Positions 46,788 to 55,450 are shown, counted from the first letter of the stretch. The stretch: 64,000 nt of DNA from Chryseobacterium mucoviscidosis (GCF_002177115.1 NZ_MVAG01000105.1:62001-126000), one strand, 5' to 3'. Notes: a model not told the origin generated them from the letters alone. Program-made: numbers and translations.

Positions 46788-47698
46788 TGAGTTACATTAA
46801 TATTTCTCGGGTGATAAGACAAGATCACATCACGCAGCTCCTCTGTTTTCAGGTGGGTGTAGATCTCTGTCGTCGTAATGCTGGAATGTCCGAGCATTTC
46901 CTGAATATAACGAAGATCTGCACCATTCTGAAGCAAATGGGTTGCAAAAGAATGTCTGAATGTATGCGGTGATATTTTTTTGCTTACACCCGCCTTGTCT
47001 GTTAATTCTTTTATAATTAAAAATACAATTACTCTGGACATCGACGTTCCGCGACTGTTCAGGAATAAAGTGTCTTCGTATTTCTTATTAATTTTACTTT
47101 TAGAACGTACTTCCTGAATGTAATTTTCCAAAAGATCTGCCGTATAATCTGCTAAAGGAACGAAACGTGTTTTGTTTCCCTTTCCGTTTACCTTAATATA
47201 TTGCTCTTTAAAATTGATATTGGAAATTTTCAGATCAATAAGTTCCGAAACACGGAGTCCGCATCCGTACAGAACTTCAATAATACACTGGTTTCTCTTT
47301 CCAAGGTCGGAATTTACCTCAATCGCGCTGATAATCTTATTGATATCGGGAAGACTTAAGGTATCCGGTAAGTAAAGACCCAGTTTAGGACCTTCAAGCA
47401 AAGAAGCCGGATTGTCTTCACGGTATTCATCCTCCAGTAAAAATTTGAAGAATGCTTTAATGGAAGAGATCCATCTTGCCTGAGATCTTTCGCTGAATTT
47501 TTGTTTGGAAAGATTGAAAATGTATTCCTGCAGATTTTCGTAGCCTATAGTATCCGGTCCGACGTTGCCCAGATCTTCTTCTGCGTATTCTTTTAGTTTT
47601 TTGATGTCTCGAATATAGGCGTCGAGAGTGTTTTCTGAAAAGTTTCTCTCGAATCGAAGAAAGATCTCAAAATCCTTAATTTTTTCATCCCAAGTCAT
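46784..47698 (-). CDS. xerD: site-specific tyrosine recombinase XerD
   Basis: 304-aa recombinase that, with a partner Xer, resolves chromosome dimers at dif. SAM-like N-terminal core-binding domain (residues 1-90), then the catalytic domain with Arg in G-C-G-L-R-V-S-E-L near 150, His and Arg in H-T-F-R-H-S-F-A-T-H near 245 and the Tyr nucleophile in T-T-T-E-I-Y-T-H near 282. It is linked to housekeeping genes and there are no integrase-type neighbours or att sites, so it is chromosomal XerD rather than a mobile-element integrase. Confidence 0.92.
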   Translation of the reverse strand: MTWDEKIKDFEIFLRFERNFSENTLDAYIRDIKKLKEYAEEDLGNVGPDTIGYENLQEYIFNLSKQKFSERSQARWISSIKAFFKFLLEDEYREDNPASLLEGPKLGLYLPDTLSLPDINKIISAIEVNSDLGKRNQCIIEVLYGCGLRVSELIDLKISNINFKEQYIKVNGKGNKTRFVPLADYTADLLENYIQEVRSKSKINKKYEDTLFLNSRGTSMSRVIVFLIIKELTDKAGVSKKISPHTFRHSFATHLLQNGADLRYIQEMLGHSSITTTEIYTHLKTEELRDVILSYHPRNINVTQ

Positions 47699-47704
47699 GT
47701 TGTG

Positions 47705-48127
47705 TTATTTTTTTAGTTCACTTTCCGAAATTTGTTCTATTTCAATATCGTGGTTTCTTAAAAATGATATCCCGTCGTCATCCGAATATTCATTGATGTA
47801 GACAAGTCTGGTGATTCCCGCCTGCAGAATGAGCTTGCTGCATTCTTTACAGGGTGAGAGCGTTAAATACAGTGTTGCGCCTTTTGCAGATTGCGTGGAA
47901 GCTGCCAGTTTTAAAATAGCATTCGCTTCTGCATGAAGTACGTACCAGTGTGTTTTGCCGTCATTGTCCTCACAGCAGTTTTCAAATCCTGAAGGAGTAC
48001 CATTATAACCATCTGAAATAATCATCCTATCTTTTACGATAAGAGCTCCTACTTGTTTTCGTTTACAGTAGGAAAGTTTTGCCCATTCCTTAGCCATTTT
48101 TAGATAAGCTTTGTCAAACTTATTCAT
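47705..48127 (-). CDS. dCMP deaminase (cytidine/deoxycytidylate deaminase family)
   Basis: 140-aa zinc deaminase converting dCMP to dUMP for dTTP synthesis. Zinc motifs: H-A-E-A-N-A-I-L near residue 66 and L-S-P-C-K-E-C-S-K near 93. The N-terminal W-A-K-L-S-Y-C-K-R-K-Q-V-G-A and G-Y-N-G-T-P-S-G-F blocks are typical of dCMP deaminases rather than cytidine deaminase. Six bp before xerD, same strand. Confidence 0.9.
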   Translation of the reverse strand: MNKFDKAYLKMAKEWAKLSYCKRKQVGALIVKDRMIISDGYNGTPSGFENCCEDNDGKTHWYVLHAEANAILKLAASTQSAKGATLYLTLSPCKECSKLILQAGITRLVYINEYSDDDGISFLRNHDIEIEQISESELKK

Positions 48128-48177
48128 ACCGCCGCATTTGTTTGTTTCGAAATAATTTGTATTAAGGGTAAAAAAGG

Positions 48178-48945
48178 CTAGAAGCTTGGCTTTCTTTTTT
48201 CAAGAAAAGCAGAAACTCCTTCTTTTTTGTCGTCCATTTCAAAAAGCTCTCCGAAATATTTAATCTCAGTTTCAAAACCTTTATCCGTGTCCGATAAGTT
48301 TACAGCTTGAATTGCTTTGGAAATTGCCATTGGTGAATTGTGGGCAATAACGTTGGCTAATTCTTTTGTTTTGTTTAATAATTCTTCTATTGGATATACT
48401 TCATTTACCAGTCCGATTTCTTTTGCTTTTGCAGCAGGAATCATCTTGGCAGAGAAGATCATTTCATTGGCAATGCCTTTTCCTACAAGCTTCGGTAATC
48501 TCTGGGTTCCTCCGTAACCGGGAATTAATCCTAAAGTTACTTCCGGAAGTCCCAGTTTTGCATTTTCCGATGCGTATCTGATGTGGCAAGCCATGGCAAG
48601 CTCAAGACCTCCGCCTAATGCAAAACCGTTTACGGCTGCAATTACCGGCTTGGTCATATTTTCAATTTTGTTGAATAAAGTATTGTGTCCGTTTTTGGCA
48701 AGTTCTTCTGCCTTTTCCTGTCCAAAATCACTAAATTCTTTAATATCTGCTCCTGCAACGAAAGATTTTTCACCGCTTCCTGTAAGAATAACTACTCTGC
48801 AGGATTGGTCTGAATCTAACTCGTCCAAAGCTGAACTTAATTCGCTGATTGTTTTAGCATTAAGTGCATTTAAACTCTCAGGTCTGTTTATTGTAATAAT
48901 AGATATTTTATCTTCCTTATTTAATAATATATTTTCGTAACCCAT
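48178..48945 (-). CDS. enoyl-CoA hydratase/isomerase
   Basis: Crotonase-fold enzyme of 255 aa. Oxyanion-hole segments: A-G-A-D-I-K-E-F near residue 64 and A-L-G-G-G-L-E-L near 108. Both catalytic Glu positions of true hydratases are kept: G-L-P-E-V-T-L-G-L-I-P-G-Y-G-G-T-Q-R-L near 132, and N-E-M in V-G-K-G-I-A-N-E-M near 155. This suggests hydration of 2-enoyl-CoA in beta-oxidation or butyrate-type metabolism. 50 bp from the dCMP deaminase. Confidence 0.9.
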   Translation of the reverse strand: MGYENILLNKEDKISIITINRPESLNALNAKTISELSSALDELDSDQSCRVVILTGSGEKSFVAGADIKEFSDFGQEKAEELAKNGHNTLFNKIENMTKPVIAAVNGFALGGGLELAMACHIRYASENAKLGLPEVTLGLIPGYGGTQRLPKLVGKGIANEMIFSAKMIPAAKAKEIGLVNEVYPIEELLNKTKELANVIAHNSPMAISKAIQAVNLSDTDKGFETEIKYFGELFEMDDKKEGVSAFLEKRKPSF

Positions 48946-49050
48946 TTTCCACTTTAAAATATTATTCTGTGCAAATTATGAATTTTTTATAAAAAAAAGG
49001 AAAAAATATTGACTTTTTTTCCTTCTGATTGAAATTATTGTTTAAGATAC

Positions 49051-50538
49051 TTATTTTGTGTGGTTCATCATATTTGCATCAATAACCACATTCAGTTGAG
49101 ATGCCACTTTCATTCCAAGCTCGATATTAGCTCTGAAAAAATGACATAACTGTCTGTTAATGATCTCATCTTTTTTCGGTCCCGTGATTCCTTTCATGCT
49201 TCCAACAATGTTATTTACAAGGTTTTGCCTGTCTTCCGTATTCATTGCCTTTGTATATAATAATCCGGGTTGGGTGTAATGATCGTCATCATTTTCATTT
49301 CTGTTGTAACTTGCTACATGAGCACTGTCCAGTTCATATTCGAAACTTTTGTAGGCAGGATCCGGCTTAATATCATCAAAGCTGTTCGGATGATAGTTCG
49401 GCTTATCCTGATAATGGCTTGAATCTGCCATAAATCCGTCTCTCTGATAATTGTTAATCGCAAAAGGACATCGGTTAACTTCCAGCAGGTGAGCATTTAC
49501 GCCCACTCTGTATCGGTGCGCATCCGGATAAGAGAATAGTCTTCCCTGAAGCATTTTATCGGGTGAAAAGCTGATCCCGTCGATTAAATTACTCGGCGAG
49601 AAAACAGATTGTTCTACGTGCGCAAAATAATTAACCGGAACTTCGTTCAGTTCCATTTCTCCGACTTCAATTAACGGAAAGTCGCTCTGGAACCATACTT
49701 TGGTAATATCAAAAGGATTCCATCTGAAATCTCTTGCCTGATCTTCCGTCATTACCTGAATATACATCGTCCATTTCGGGAAATTTCCTTCCTCGATGGC
49801 ATTGCAAAGATCTTCCTGAGCAAAATCTGGATTTTCTCCTGCCATTTTTACCGCTTCATCATTAGTGAAATTTTTAATTCCCTGTTTGGATTTCAGATGA
49901 AACTTCACCCAGACTCTTTCATTCTGAGCATTGATCATAGAGAACGTGTGAGAACCGAAACCGTGCATGTGTCTGTGTCCGTAAGGTGTTCCTCTGTCCG
50001 ACATTAAAATCAGAACCTGATGAAGAGATTCAGGATTCAGACTCCAGAAATCCCACATCATGGTTGCACTTTTCAGATTCGTTTTCGGAACTCTTTTTTG
50101 GGTATGGATGAAATCCGGGAATTTTTTCGCATCCTTGATGAAAAATACCGGCGTGTTGTTTCCAACCAGATCCCAGTTCCCGTCTTCTGTATAAAATTTC
50201 AGGGCAAAACCTCTTGGATCTCTTGCTGTATCTGCGCTTCCTTTTTCTCCTCCTACCGTGGAAAAACGGGCAAACATTCTGCATGAATTGCCAACTTTAG
50301 AAAATAATTTTGCTTTTGTATATTGGGTAATATCGTGGGTAACCGTAAAGGTTCCGTAAGCTCCCGTTCCTTTTGCATGAACAATTCTTTCCGGGATTCT
50401 TTCTCTTACAAAATGAGCAAGATTTTCCTGTAAAATAAAATCCTGCAGCAATACCGGACCTCTCGGACCGACTGTTTGTGAATCCTGATGTTCGTAATAG
50501 GGAGCGCCGTTACTTAAGGTTAATTTTTTAGAATCCAT
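49051..50538 (-). CDS. katA: haem catalase (small-subunit, monofunctional)
   Basis: 495-aa catalase that breaks down hydrogen peroxide. Active His in R-I-V-H-A-K-G-T-G-A near residue 54, distal Asn in G-N-N-T-P-V-F-F-I near 127, and the haem-ligating Tyr in R-L-F-S-Y-P-D-A-H-R-Y near 337. Length fits clade 3. It is divergent from oxyR with 132 bp between, the classic arrangement for peroxide-inducible catalase. A minus-strand TAAATTTG at 50601-50608 may be its -7. Confidence 0.95.
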   Translation of the reverse strand: MDSKKLTLSNGAPYYEHQDSQTVGPRGPVLLQDFILQENLAHFVRERIPERIVHAKGTGAYGTFTVTHDITQYTKAKLFSKVGNSCRMFARFSTVGGEKGSADTARDPRGFALKFYTEDGNWDLVGNNTPVFFIKDAKKFPDFIHTQKRVPKTNLKSATMMWDFWSLNPESLHQVLILMSDRGTPYGHRHMHGFGSHTFSMINAQNERVWVKFHLKSKQGIKNFTNDEAVKMAGENPDFAQEDLCNAIEEGNFPKWTMYIQVMTEDQARDFRWNPFDITKVWFQSDFPLIEVGEMELNEVPVNYFAHVEQSVFSPSNLIDGISFSPDKMLQGRLFSYPDAHRYRVGVNAHLLEVNRCPFAINNYQRDGFMADSSHYQDKPNYHPNSFDDIKPDPAYKSFEYELDSAHVASYNRNENDDDHYTQPGLLYTKAMNTEDRQNLVNNIVGSMKGITGPKKDEIINRQLCHFFRANIELGMKVASQLNVVIDANMMNHTK

Positions 50539-50621
50539 AGATTTATGATTTTTGTGAATGATTTTTTAACTGTATTTGTTTATGTAAAGGTACTAAATAT
50601 CAAATTTACTTGAATTTTTAA

Positions 50622-50650
50622 TTGCAAATGGCAAAAACATTTTATCTTTG
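50622..50650 (+). promoter_or_regulatory. promoter of oxyR in the katA-oxyR divergent region
   Basis: TTG at 50622-50624, 18 bp, then TATCTTTG at 50643-50650 (TAnnTTTG). On the other strand TAAATTTG (50601-50608) with a TTG at 50625-50627 gives a weaker candidate for katA. The two -33 elements are adjacent, so one OxyR site could affect both promoters. Confidence 0.55.
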
Positions 50651-50670
50651 TAATAGATAATATTAATCAG

Positions 50671-51621
50671 ATGAACATTCAGCAACTCGAGTATCTTATC
50701 GCGGTTGATAAGTACAAACATTTTGGGAAAGCGGCTCAAGCATGCTTCATTACGCAGCCTACACTAAGTGCAATGATACAGAAATTTGAGGATGAACTGG
50801 ATGTGAAGGTTTTCGACAGAACAACGCACCCGATCCGTACCACAGATGTGGGGCTTCAGATCATCGATCAGGCGAAGGTGATTATAGAATCTGTCAATGA
50901 ACTTAAAAATAAAGCCAATCTTTTAAACAATATTTTAGGAGGAACCATCAATATCGGAATTATTCCTACCGTTTCTTCTTTTATCCTTCCAACGGAAATC
51001 TTTAAATTTTTGGAAGAAAACCCGAAAATCCAGATGAATGTAAAGGAAATGACAACGGACAACATCATCAAAGCTTTGAAAGCTGGGGAATTGGATGCAG
51101 GAATTATTTCCACACCTTATGATGCGGCAGATGAATTTTATCAGGATTTCTTATTCAATGAAGAATTGATGATTTACAGTTCTGAGAAAGAAGCCAACAA
51201 GAAAAATTCTTATGTCGTTCCGGAAGAACTGAATGTAGAAAAAGTCTGGCTGCTCGAAGAAGGAAACTGTCTGAGAAACCAATTCGAAAATATCTGTCAT
51301 TTAAAAGAAAATACATTAAAGCCTAAAAACTTAGATTTTCTCGCTTCTAATATCCAGACTTTGGTTCACATGGTGGATAAAGTGGGAGGAATCAGTATTT
51401 TGCCGGAGTTGGCTCTTAATCAGCTTTCTGATGTACAGAAGGAGAATGTTTTCAGATTTAAGAAGCCTTTTCCGTACAGAGAAATCAGCATTATTTACTA
51501 CAAACCGACCTTTAAGCAGAAAATTATTGATGAATTATCGCATTCTATCAGAAATTCTTTAGAGAAAAAACTGAATTATCACGAAAATCCGAAAGAATTT
51601 GTAAGCATAAAACCGCAATAG
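50671..51621 (+). CDS. oxyR: LysR-family peroxide sensor OxyR
   Basis: 316 aa. N-terminal winged helix (residues 3-60, Q-L-E-Y-L-I-A-V ... A-A-Q-A-C-F-I-T-Q-P-T-L-S-A-M-I). The regulatory domain carries Cys200 and Cys209 in G-N-C-L-R-N-Q-F-E-N-I-C, the same spacing as the redox pair Cys199/Cys208 of E. coli OxyR. This and its position divergent from catalase make it a peroxide-sensing activator or repressor of katA. Confidence 0.93.
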   Translation: MNIQQLEYLIAVDKYKHFGKAAQACFITQPTLSAMIQKFEDELDVKVFDRTTHPIRTTDVGLQIIDQAKVIIESVNELKNKANLLNNILGGTINIGIIPTVSSFILPTEIFKFLEENPKIQMNVKEMTTDNIIKALKAGELDAGIISTPYDAADEFYQDFLFNEELMIYSSEKEANKKNSYVVPEELNVEKVWLLEEGNCLRNQFENICHLKENTLKPKNLDFLASNIQTLVHMVDKVGGISILPELALNQLSDVQKENVFRFKKPFPYREISIIYYKPTFKQKIIDELSHSIRNSLEKKLNYHENPKEFVSIKPQ

Positions 51622-51684
51622 TGTTTTATGTTAAATATCATGAAATCATTTATTTAAAGAAAGATAATAAGTAGACAAAAATTT

Positions 51685-51714
51685 TGAGTATTAAAAAATA
51701 GTACTTAAATTTGC
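51685..51714 (+). promoter_or_regulatory. promoter of metK
   Basis: TTG at 51685-51687 (within TTTTG), exactly 19 bp, then TAAATTTG at 51707-51714. The predicted transcript start is about 51718-51720, just before the riboswitch-like leader. Confidence 0.75.
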
Positions 51715-51724
51715 CAACGTTTAC

Positions 51725-51780
51725 GAACGAGGAAAAATTTGACCTGATTGCAACCTCTATAAAAATATGCTAAAACAGTA
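51725..51780 (+). promoter_or_regulatory. probable SAM-II riboswitch in the metK leader
   Basis: The leader contains the conserved SAM-II blocks in order: GAGG (51729-51732), ATTTGACC (51737-51744), TTGCAA (51748-51753), CCTC (51754-51757, pairs with GAGG as P1), TATAAAAATA, then GCTAAAA (51769-51775) and CAG (51776-51778). CTG at 51744-51746 can pair with that CAG, as the H-type pseudoknot requires. The known SAM-II aptamer has the same ATTT-ACC...TTGCA...TAAA...GCTAAAA order. It lies about 80 nt before the metK ATG and right after a strong promoter. Assigned by eye. Confidence 0.75.
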
Positions 51781-51858
51781 TTCTTTTTTAGACCTTTATT
51801 AGACAATTTATTCTTATTTTTCTTCGTATATTTTTAATCTAAAAACAAATAGAATAAT

Positions 51859-53139
51859 ATGTCTTATTTATTTACATCTGAATCTGTTTCAGAAGGACAT
51901 CCGGACAAAATTGCCGATCAGATTTCCGACGCATTAATCGATCACTTTTTAGCATACGACAAAAATTCAAAGGTAGCTTGCGAAACTCTTGTAACAACAG
52001 GACAGGTGGTTTTGGCAGGTGAAGTAAAATCGGATGCTTATCTTGATGTACAGACAATTGCCAGAGAAGTTATCAACGGAATCGGATATACAAAAGGAGA
52101 ATATATGTTCAACGGAGATTCTTGCGGGGTTATTTCTGCAATCCATGAGCAGTCTCCGGATATCAATCAGGGAGTAGACAGAGCGGTAAATGATGAATCT
52201 TTCGAAGCTAAAGCAAACGCACAGGGAGCGGGAGATCAGGGAATGATGTTTGGATACGCAACCAATGAAACGGCTAACTATATGCCTTTAGCTCTTGATC
52301 TTGCACATACTATTCTTAAGGAACTTTCTGCGATCAGAAGAGAAAATTCAGAAATTAAATATCTTCGTCCTGATGCAAAATCTCAGGTTACGATTGAGTA
52401 TTCTGATGACCATAAACCAATCAGAATAGATTCTATCGTAGTTTCTACACAACACGACGATTTCGGATCTGAAGAAGAAATGCTGAACAAAATCAGAGAA
52501 GACATTAAAAATATTCTGATTCCAAGAGTAGTTGCTTTACAGACAGAAGAAATTAAAGCGTTATTCAACGATCAGATCAAATATCATATCAACCCGACCG
52601 GTAAATTCGTAATTGGTGGTCCTCACGGAGATACAGGTCTTACAGGAAGAAAAATCATTGTAGATACGTATGGAGGAAAAGGAGCTCACGGTGGTGGTGC
52701 ATTCTCAGGAAAAGATCCTTCAAAAGTAGACAGAAGTGCGGCTTATGCAACAAGACATATTGCTAAAAATTTGGTAGCTGCAGGAGTTGCCGATGAAGTT
52801 TTGGTACAGGTTTCTTACGCAATCGGGGTTGCAGAGCCTTGCGGATTGTATATCAATACTTACGGAACGGCAAAAGTAGATCTTAACGATGGAGAAATTG
52901 CTAAAAAAGTGTCTACTATTTTTGATTTGAGACCTTACGCAATCGAGCAGAACTTAAAGCTAAGAAACCCTATTTATCAAGATACGGCTTCTTACGGACA
53001 CATGGGAAGAGAAAGCTATGTAGCAAGCAAAACCTTCAATAAAGGACAGAAAAATGAGCTTACTTTGGATAATCTTGAGTTCTTTACATGGGAGAAATTA
53101 GACAAAGTAGAAGAAATTAAAGCTTCTTTCGGAATTTAA
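51859..53139 (+). CDS. metK: S-adenosylmethionine synthetase
   Basis: Makes SAM from methionine and ATP. 426 aa. N-terminal signature [15 protein letters not shown] (residues 9-23); [11 protein letters not shown] near 120; [12 protein letters not shown] near 255; and the P-loop-like [16 protein letters not shown] near 275. It carries a modest insertion (about 185-215) compared with E. coli. It sits behind a probable SAM-binding riboswitch, so the product may repress its own synthesis. Ends at a strong terminator. Confidence 0.98.
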   Translation: MSYLFTSESVSEGHPDKIADQISDALIDHFLAYDKNSKVACETLVTTGQVVLAGEVKSDAYLDVQTIAREVINGIGYTKGEYMFNGDSCGVISAIHEQSPDINQGVDRAVNDESFEAKANAQGAGDQGMMFGYATNETANYMPLALDLAHTILKELSAIRRENSEIKYLRPDAKSQVTIEYSDDHKPIRIDSIVVSTQHDDFGSEEEMLNKIREDIKNILIPRVVALQTEEIKALFNDQIKYHINPTGKFVIGGPHGDTGLTGRKIIVDTYGGKGAHGGGAFSGKDPSKVDRSAAYATRHIAKNLVAAGVADEVLVQVSYAIGVAEPCGLYINTYGTAKVDLNDGEIAKKVSTIFDLRPYAIEQNLKLRNPIYQDTASYGHMGRESYVASKTFNKGQKNELTLDNLEFFTWEKLDKVEEIKASFGI

Positions 53140-53164
53140 TTTTAAACAGATACAATATAAATGG

Positions 53165-53200
53165 CTGCTTTATCTTTTTGATAAGGCAGTTTTTTTTATT
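53165..53200 (+). terminator. intrinsic terminator after metK
   Basis: CTGCTTTATC (53165-53174) pairs with GATAAGGCAG (53180-53189, one G-U) around TTTTT, followed by a T run. Confidence 0.88.
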
Positions 53201-53223
53201 TTTACATTAAATAAAATTTGAAG

Positions 53224-53715
53224 ATGATAAACGCCAGATCTGCAATCGCAATCCTTTCCGTATTTTTCCTGAGTACATTTGCTAAAGCACAGTTAACGGT
53301 ACATAAAATGATAAGTGTAGGATATACTTACCAAAACCAGAGTTTCGGGGAAATAGGAGGGAAGCTGCTTTTCTTAAAAAATGATGATGTTATTTACCGT
53401 TTGGGAGGTTCTGCTTTGATGGGTTCTGCACATTCCCAATTTGCAATTATGCCCAAAATTTCTGCGGATGTTTTGCTGAATTTTGAAAAGAATGTAGACT
53501 TCAACCATTCCTATTATTTTCTGATGGGAGCAGAAGGAACCAATAAATATTTTGCTCCGAAAGTAGGCGTTACGCTTTTCGGGATTCTGGATCTTACCGG
53601 AGGTTATGCTTTTCCGATCGGAAACAGCGGAATAAATGGTAAAGAACTGAAAGGGGTGAATGTTAATTTTACACTAAATATCCCTACTGTATTCATTCAT
53701 GACATGTTTAAATAG
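53224..53715 (+). CDS. small outer-membrane-like hypothetical protein
   Basis: About 163 aa with a signal peptide (M-I-N-A-R-S-A-I-A-I-L-S-V-F-F-L-S-T-F-A-K-A-Q). The rest consists of short alternating beta strands with Gly/aromatic turns (F-G-I-L-D-L-T-G-G-Y-A-F), suggestive of a small beta-barrel, ending in V-F-I-H-D-M-F-K. No family recognised. The ATG at 53224 is preferred; the in-frame TTG at 53218 adds two residues. Confidence 0.6.
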   Translation: MINARSAIAILSVFFLSTFAKAQLTVHKMISVGYTYQNQSFGEIGGKLLFLKNDDVIYRLGGSALMGSAHSQFAIMPKISADVLLNFEKNVDFNHSYYFLMGAEGTNKYFAPKVGVTLFGILDLTGGYAFPIGNSGINGKELKGVNVNFTLNIPTVFIHDMFK

Positions 53716-53856
53716 GTTTTTTTAAATTTTTCTCGTAAAAAATTAATAAATGATTAACAGTTATTAAAAATTTATTATATTTACACTATAGAAAAATTGT
53801 ATCCGCCTATTGATTCGACTTTACTCTGAAGAATTGTTTTGTATTTACAGCTGAAG

Positions 53857-53873
53857 CCAGATAAAATATCTGG
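53857..53873 (+). other. short hairpin in the leader of the sigma factor gene
   Basis: CCAGATA / TATCTGG, a perfect 7-bp stem with an AAA loop, 37 bp before the sigma-factor ATG. The flanking 53716-53910 region holds a TATATTTA candidate -7 at 53776-53783. It may be a weak leader structure. Confidence 0.35.
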
Positions 53874-53910
53874 AAAAATTATAGTCAGCATTATTTATTG
53901 AGAAGAAGTT

Positions 53911-54501
53911 ATGAAATCAAAATCGGATAGTTTACTAATTTCCCTTTACCAAAAAGGAGACGAAGAGGCGTTGTCTACCCTTATACACCGCCATCAAAGA
54001 GAATTGTTTACATTCATTTTTTACAAAATTAATGATGAAGATTTAGCAAATGACGTGTTTCAGGATACCTTCATGAAAATTATCATTATGCTGAAGGAAG
54101 GACGCTATAATGAAGAAGGAAAATTCATTCTTTGGGCAAAAAGAATTGCTCACAATCTTATTATCGATCATTTCAGGTTAAAATCTAAAAATATGAAAGT
54201 TTCAGAAACTACTTTTGAAACGGACGAATATTCTGTTTTTGATCTTTTGAGAGAGCCTTCCGAAAATATCGAAGATCAGTTGGTTACCAACCAGATTCAG
54301 GAAGATCTTCTAAGAATGCTTCAGTTTCTGCCTGAAAATCAGCAGGAAGTCATTAAATTAAGATTTTTTGACGGGTTAAGTTTCAAAGAAATTGCAGATC
54401 ATACCGACATGAGCATCAATACCACACTGGGAAGAGTACGGTATGCTTTAATCAACCTGAGAAAAATCATGGAAGAAAATAATATTATCTTAACACGCTA
54501 G
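53911..54501 (+). CDS. RNA polymerase sigma factor, ECF (sigma-70 family)
   Basis: 196 aa. Region 2 covers about residues 25-95, with the core-binding D-V-F-Q-D-T-F-M-K (about 49-57) and the W-A-K-R-I-A-H-N-L-I-I-D-H-F-R -10-recognition helix (about 73-87). Region 4 covers about 130-190 (L-P-E-N-Q-Q-E-V-I-K-L-R-F-F-D-G-L-S-F-K-E-I-A-D-H). ECF factors give RNA polymerase a new promoter specificity, usually held by an anti-sigma factor. No anti-sigma gene with a TM domain follows; only a 44-codon basic ORF does. Confidence 0.92.
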   Translation: MKSKSDSLLISLYQKGDEEALSTLIHRHQRELFTFIFYKINDEDLANDVFQDTFMKIIIMLKEGRYNEEGKFILWAKRIAHNLIIDHFRLKSKNMKVSETTFETDEYSVFDLLREPSENIEDQLVTNQIQEDLLRMLQFLPENQQEVIKLRFFDGLSFKEIADHTDMSINTTLGRVRYALINLRKIMEENNIILTR

Positions 54502-54548
54502 ATAATAATTTCGGAAAATTCTCGTTTTTAAGGAAAACATTTTCGCCT

Positions 54549-54683
54549 ATGAAAAAAAATGATCCCTTAAAAGTGAAAGCTTTGAAACCTAAGAAACAAA
54601 CCATTGAGTTTTTACTCAACTTTTCAAAGAGCGTCGAGGTAGTGAAAGCCAAAGGCAAGAATTATCCGGTATCCAAGAATTAA
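54549..54683 (+). CDS. 44-aa basic small protein downstream of the sigma factor
   Basis: Short ORF starting at ATG 54549, 47 bp after the sigma factor stop: M-K-K-N-D-P-L-K-V-K-A-L-K-P-K-K-Q-T-I-E-F-L-L-N-F-S-K-S-V-E-V-V-K-A-K, ending Y-P-V-S-K-N and TAA at 54681-54683. Very Lys-rich with one amphipathic Q-T-I-E-F-L-L-N-F-S-K helix. Codon use is like the neighbours. It has no membrane segment, so it is not a classical anti-sigma factor, but its place suggests it could be a small partner or regulator. Supported by sequence only as an ORF. Confidence 0.5.
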   Translation: MKKNDPLKVKALKPKKQTIEFLLNFSKSVEVVKAKGKNYPVSKN

Positions 54684-54689
54684 AATTAT

Positions 54690-54697
54690 TAATTTTG
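54690..54697 (+). promoter_or_regulatory. -7 element 6 nt before the HAD gene
   Basis: TAATTTTG, an exact TAnnTTTG match, ends 6 nt before the ATG at 54704. It supports ATG 54704 over the upstream in-frame TTG 54695 and implies an almost leaderless mRNA. No good -33 TTG is seen. Confidence 0.45.
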
Positions 54698-54703
54698 TGC
54701 TGT

Positions 54704-55399
54704 ATGAAAATTCAGCACATTTTTTTTGATCTCGATAATACACTTTGGGATCATCGCCGCAATGCGTATTTAACGATAAAAGATCTTTTTGAGAAGGAAG
54801 AAATCGGGTTAAAGTACAACATCAATTTTGAAGAATTCCATTCTGTTTATCATGAAATTAATGAAAAACTCTGGGAAGATATCCGCGATGGAATTATCGA
54901 TAAAGAATATCTCAGGAAACACCGTTTTTACGATACCTTTAACCATTTTGGAGTAGATGATCCGGAATTGTCGATGTATTTTGAAGAACATTTTTTAGAT
55001 AAAATTCTCAATCATAATGAGCTAGTAGAAGGGGCAGAATATATTTTGGAATATCTTAAGGCAAAAAATTATACCCTGCATATTATTTCAAACGGTTTCA
55101 AAGAAGTGACGGAGAGAAAATGTATTTTATCCGGCATTGATAAATATTTTCAGACTATCACAAGCGCAGATACAGTCGGTGTAAGAAAACCACGTCCCGA
55201 AATTTTTGAATACTCTCTGAACCTTTCAGAAGCCACAAAAGAAAACAGTATTTTAATTGGCGATGACTGGGTTGCAGATGTTGTCGGTGCGCAGAATTTT
55301 GGTATGGATGTTATTTTCTTTGATGTTTTAAAGGAAAATAAATCCGAAGAAGGCTTGAAAGTGATTACGCATCTTTTGCAGATTAAAGAGTATTTATAA
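54704..55399 (+). CDS. HAD-family hydrolase (YjjG-like nucleotidase)
   Basis: About 231 aa. Motif I F-F-D-L-D-N-T-L-W-D (residues 6-15) carries the nucleophile Asp. Motif II is the Ser/Thr in I-I-S-N-G-F-K near 127, the Lys lies in V-R-K-P-R-P-E-I-F near 160, and the acidic motif is G-D-D-W-V-A-D near 185. The cap domain is alpha-helical (about 18-100). The overall layout matches the YjjG/YfnB group, pyrimidine 5'-nucleotidases that clear unusual nucleotides. Start chosen by the family N-terminus and the -7 element. Confidence 0.88.
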   Translation: MKIQHIFFDLDNTLWDHRRNAYLTIKDLFEKEEIGLKYNINFEEFHSVYHEINEKLWEDIRDGIIDKEYLRKHRFYDTFNHFGVDDPELSMYFEEHFLDKILNHNELVEGAEYILEYLKAKNYTLHIISNGFKEVTERKCILSGIDKYFQTITSADTVGVRKPRPEIFEYSLNLSEATKENSILIGDDWVADVVGAQNFGMDVIFFDVLKENKSEEGLKVITHLLQIKEYL

Positions 55400-55402
55400 C
55401 AG

Positions 55403-55431
55403 TTTCGGCGGCACCGAAGGTGCCGCCGAAA
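55403..55431. repeat. 13-bp perfect GC-rich hairpin
   Basis: TTTCGGCGGCACC (55403-55415) and GGTGCCGCCGAAA (55419-55431) around GAA. There is no T-run after it on the plus strand. The core TTTCGGCGG...CCGCCGAAA is shared with the 21-bp palindrome at 18266-18310, so the two may belong to one element family. Confidence 0.65.
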
Positions 55432-55450
55432 ATTAATTCAATAACAATAA

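Noticed and set aside
46784..47698. XerD-like recombinase as integrase of a genomic island
   Set aside because: Full-length chromosomal XerD signature, housekeeping neighbours, no tRNA gene, direct-repeat att pair or cargo genes.
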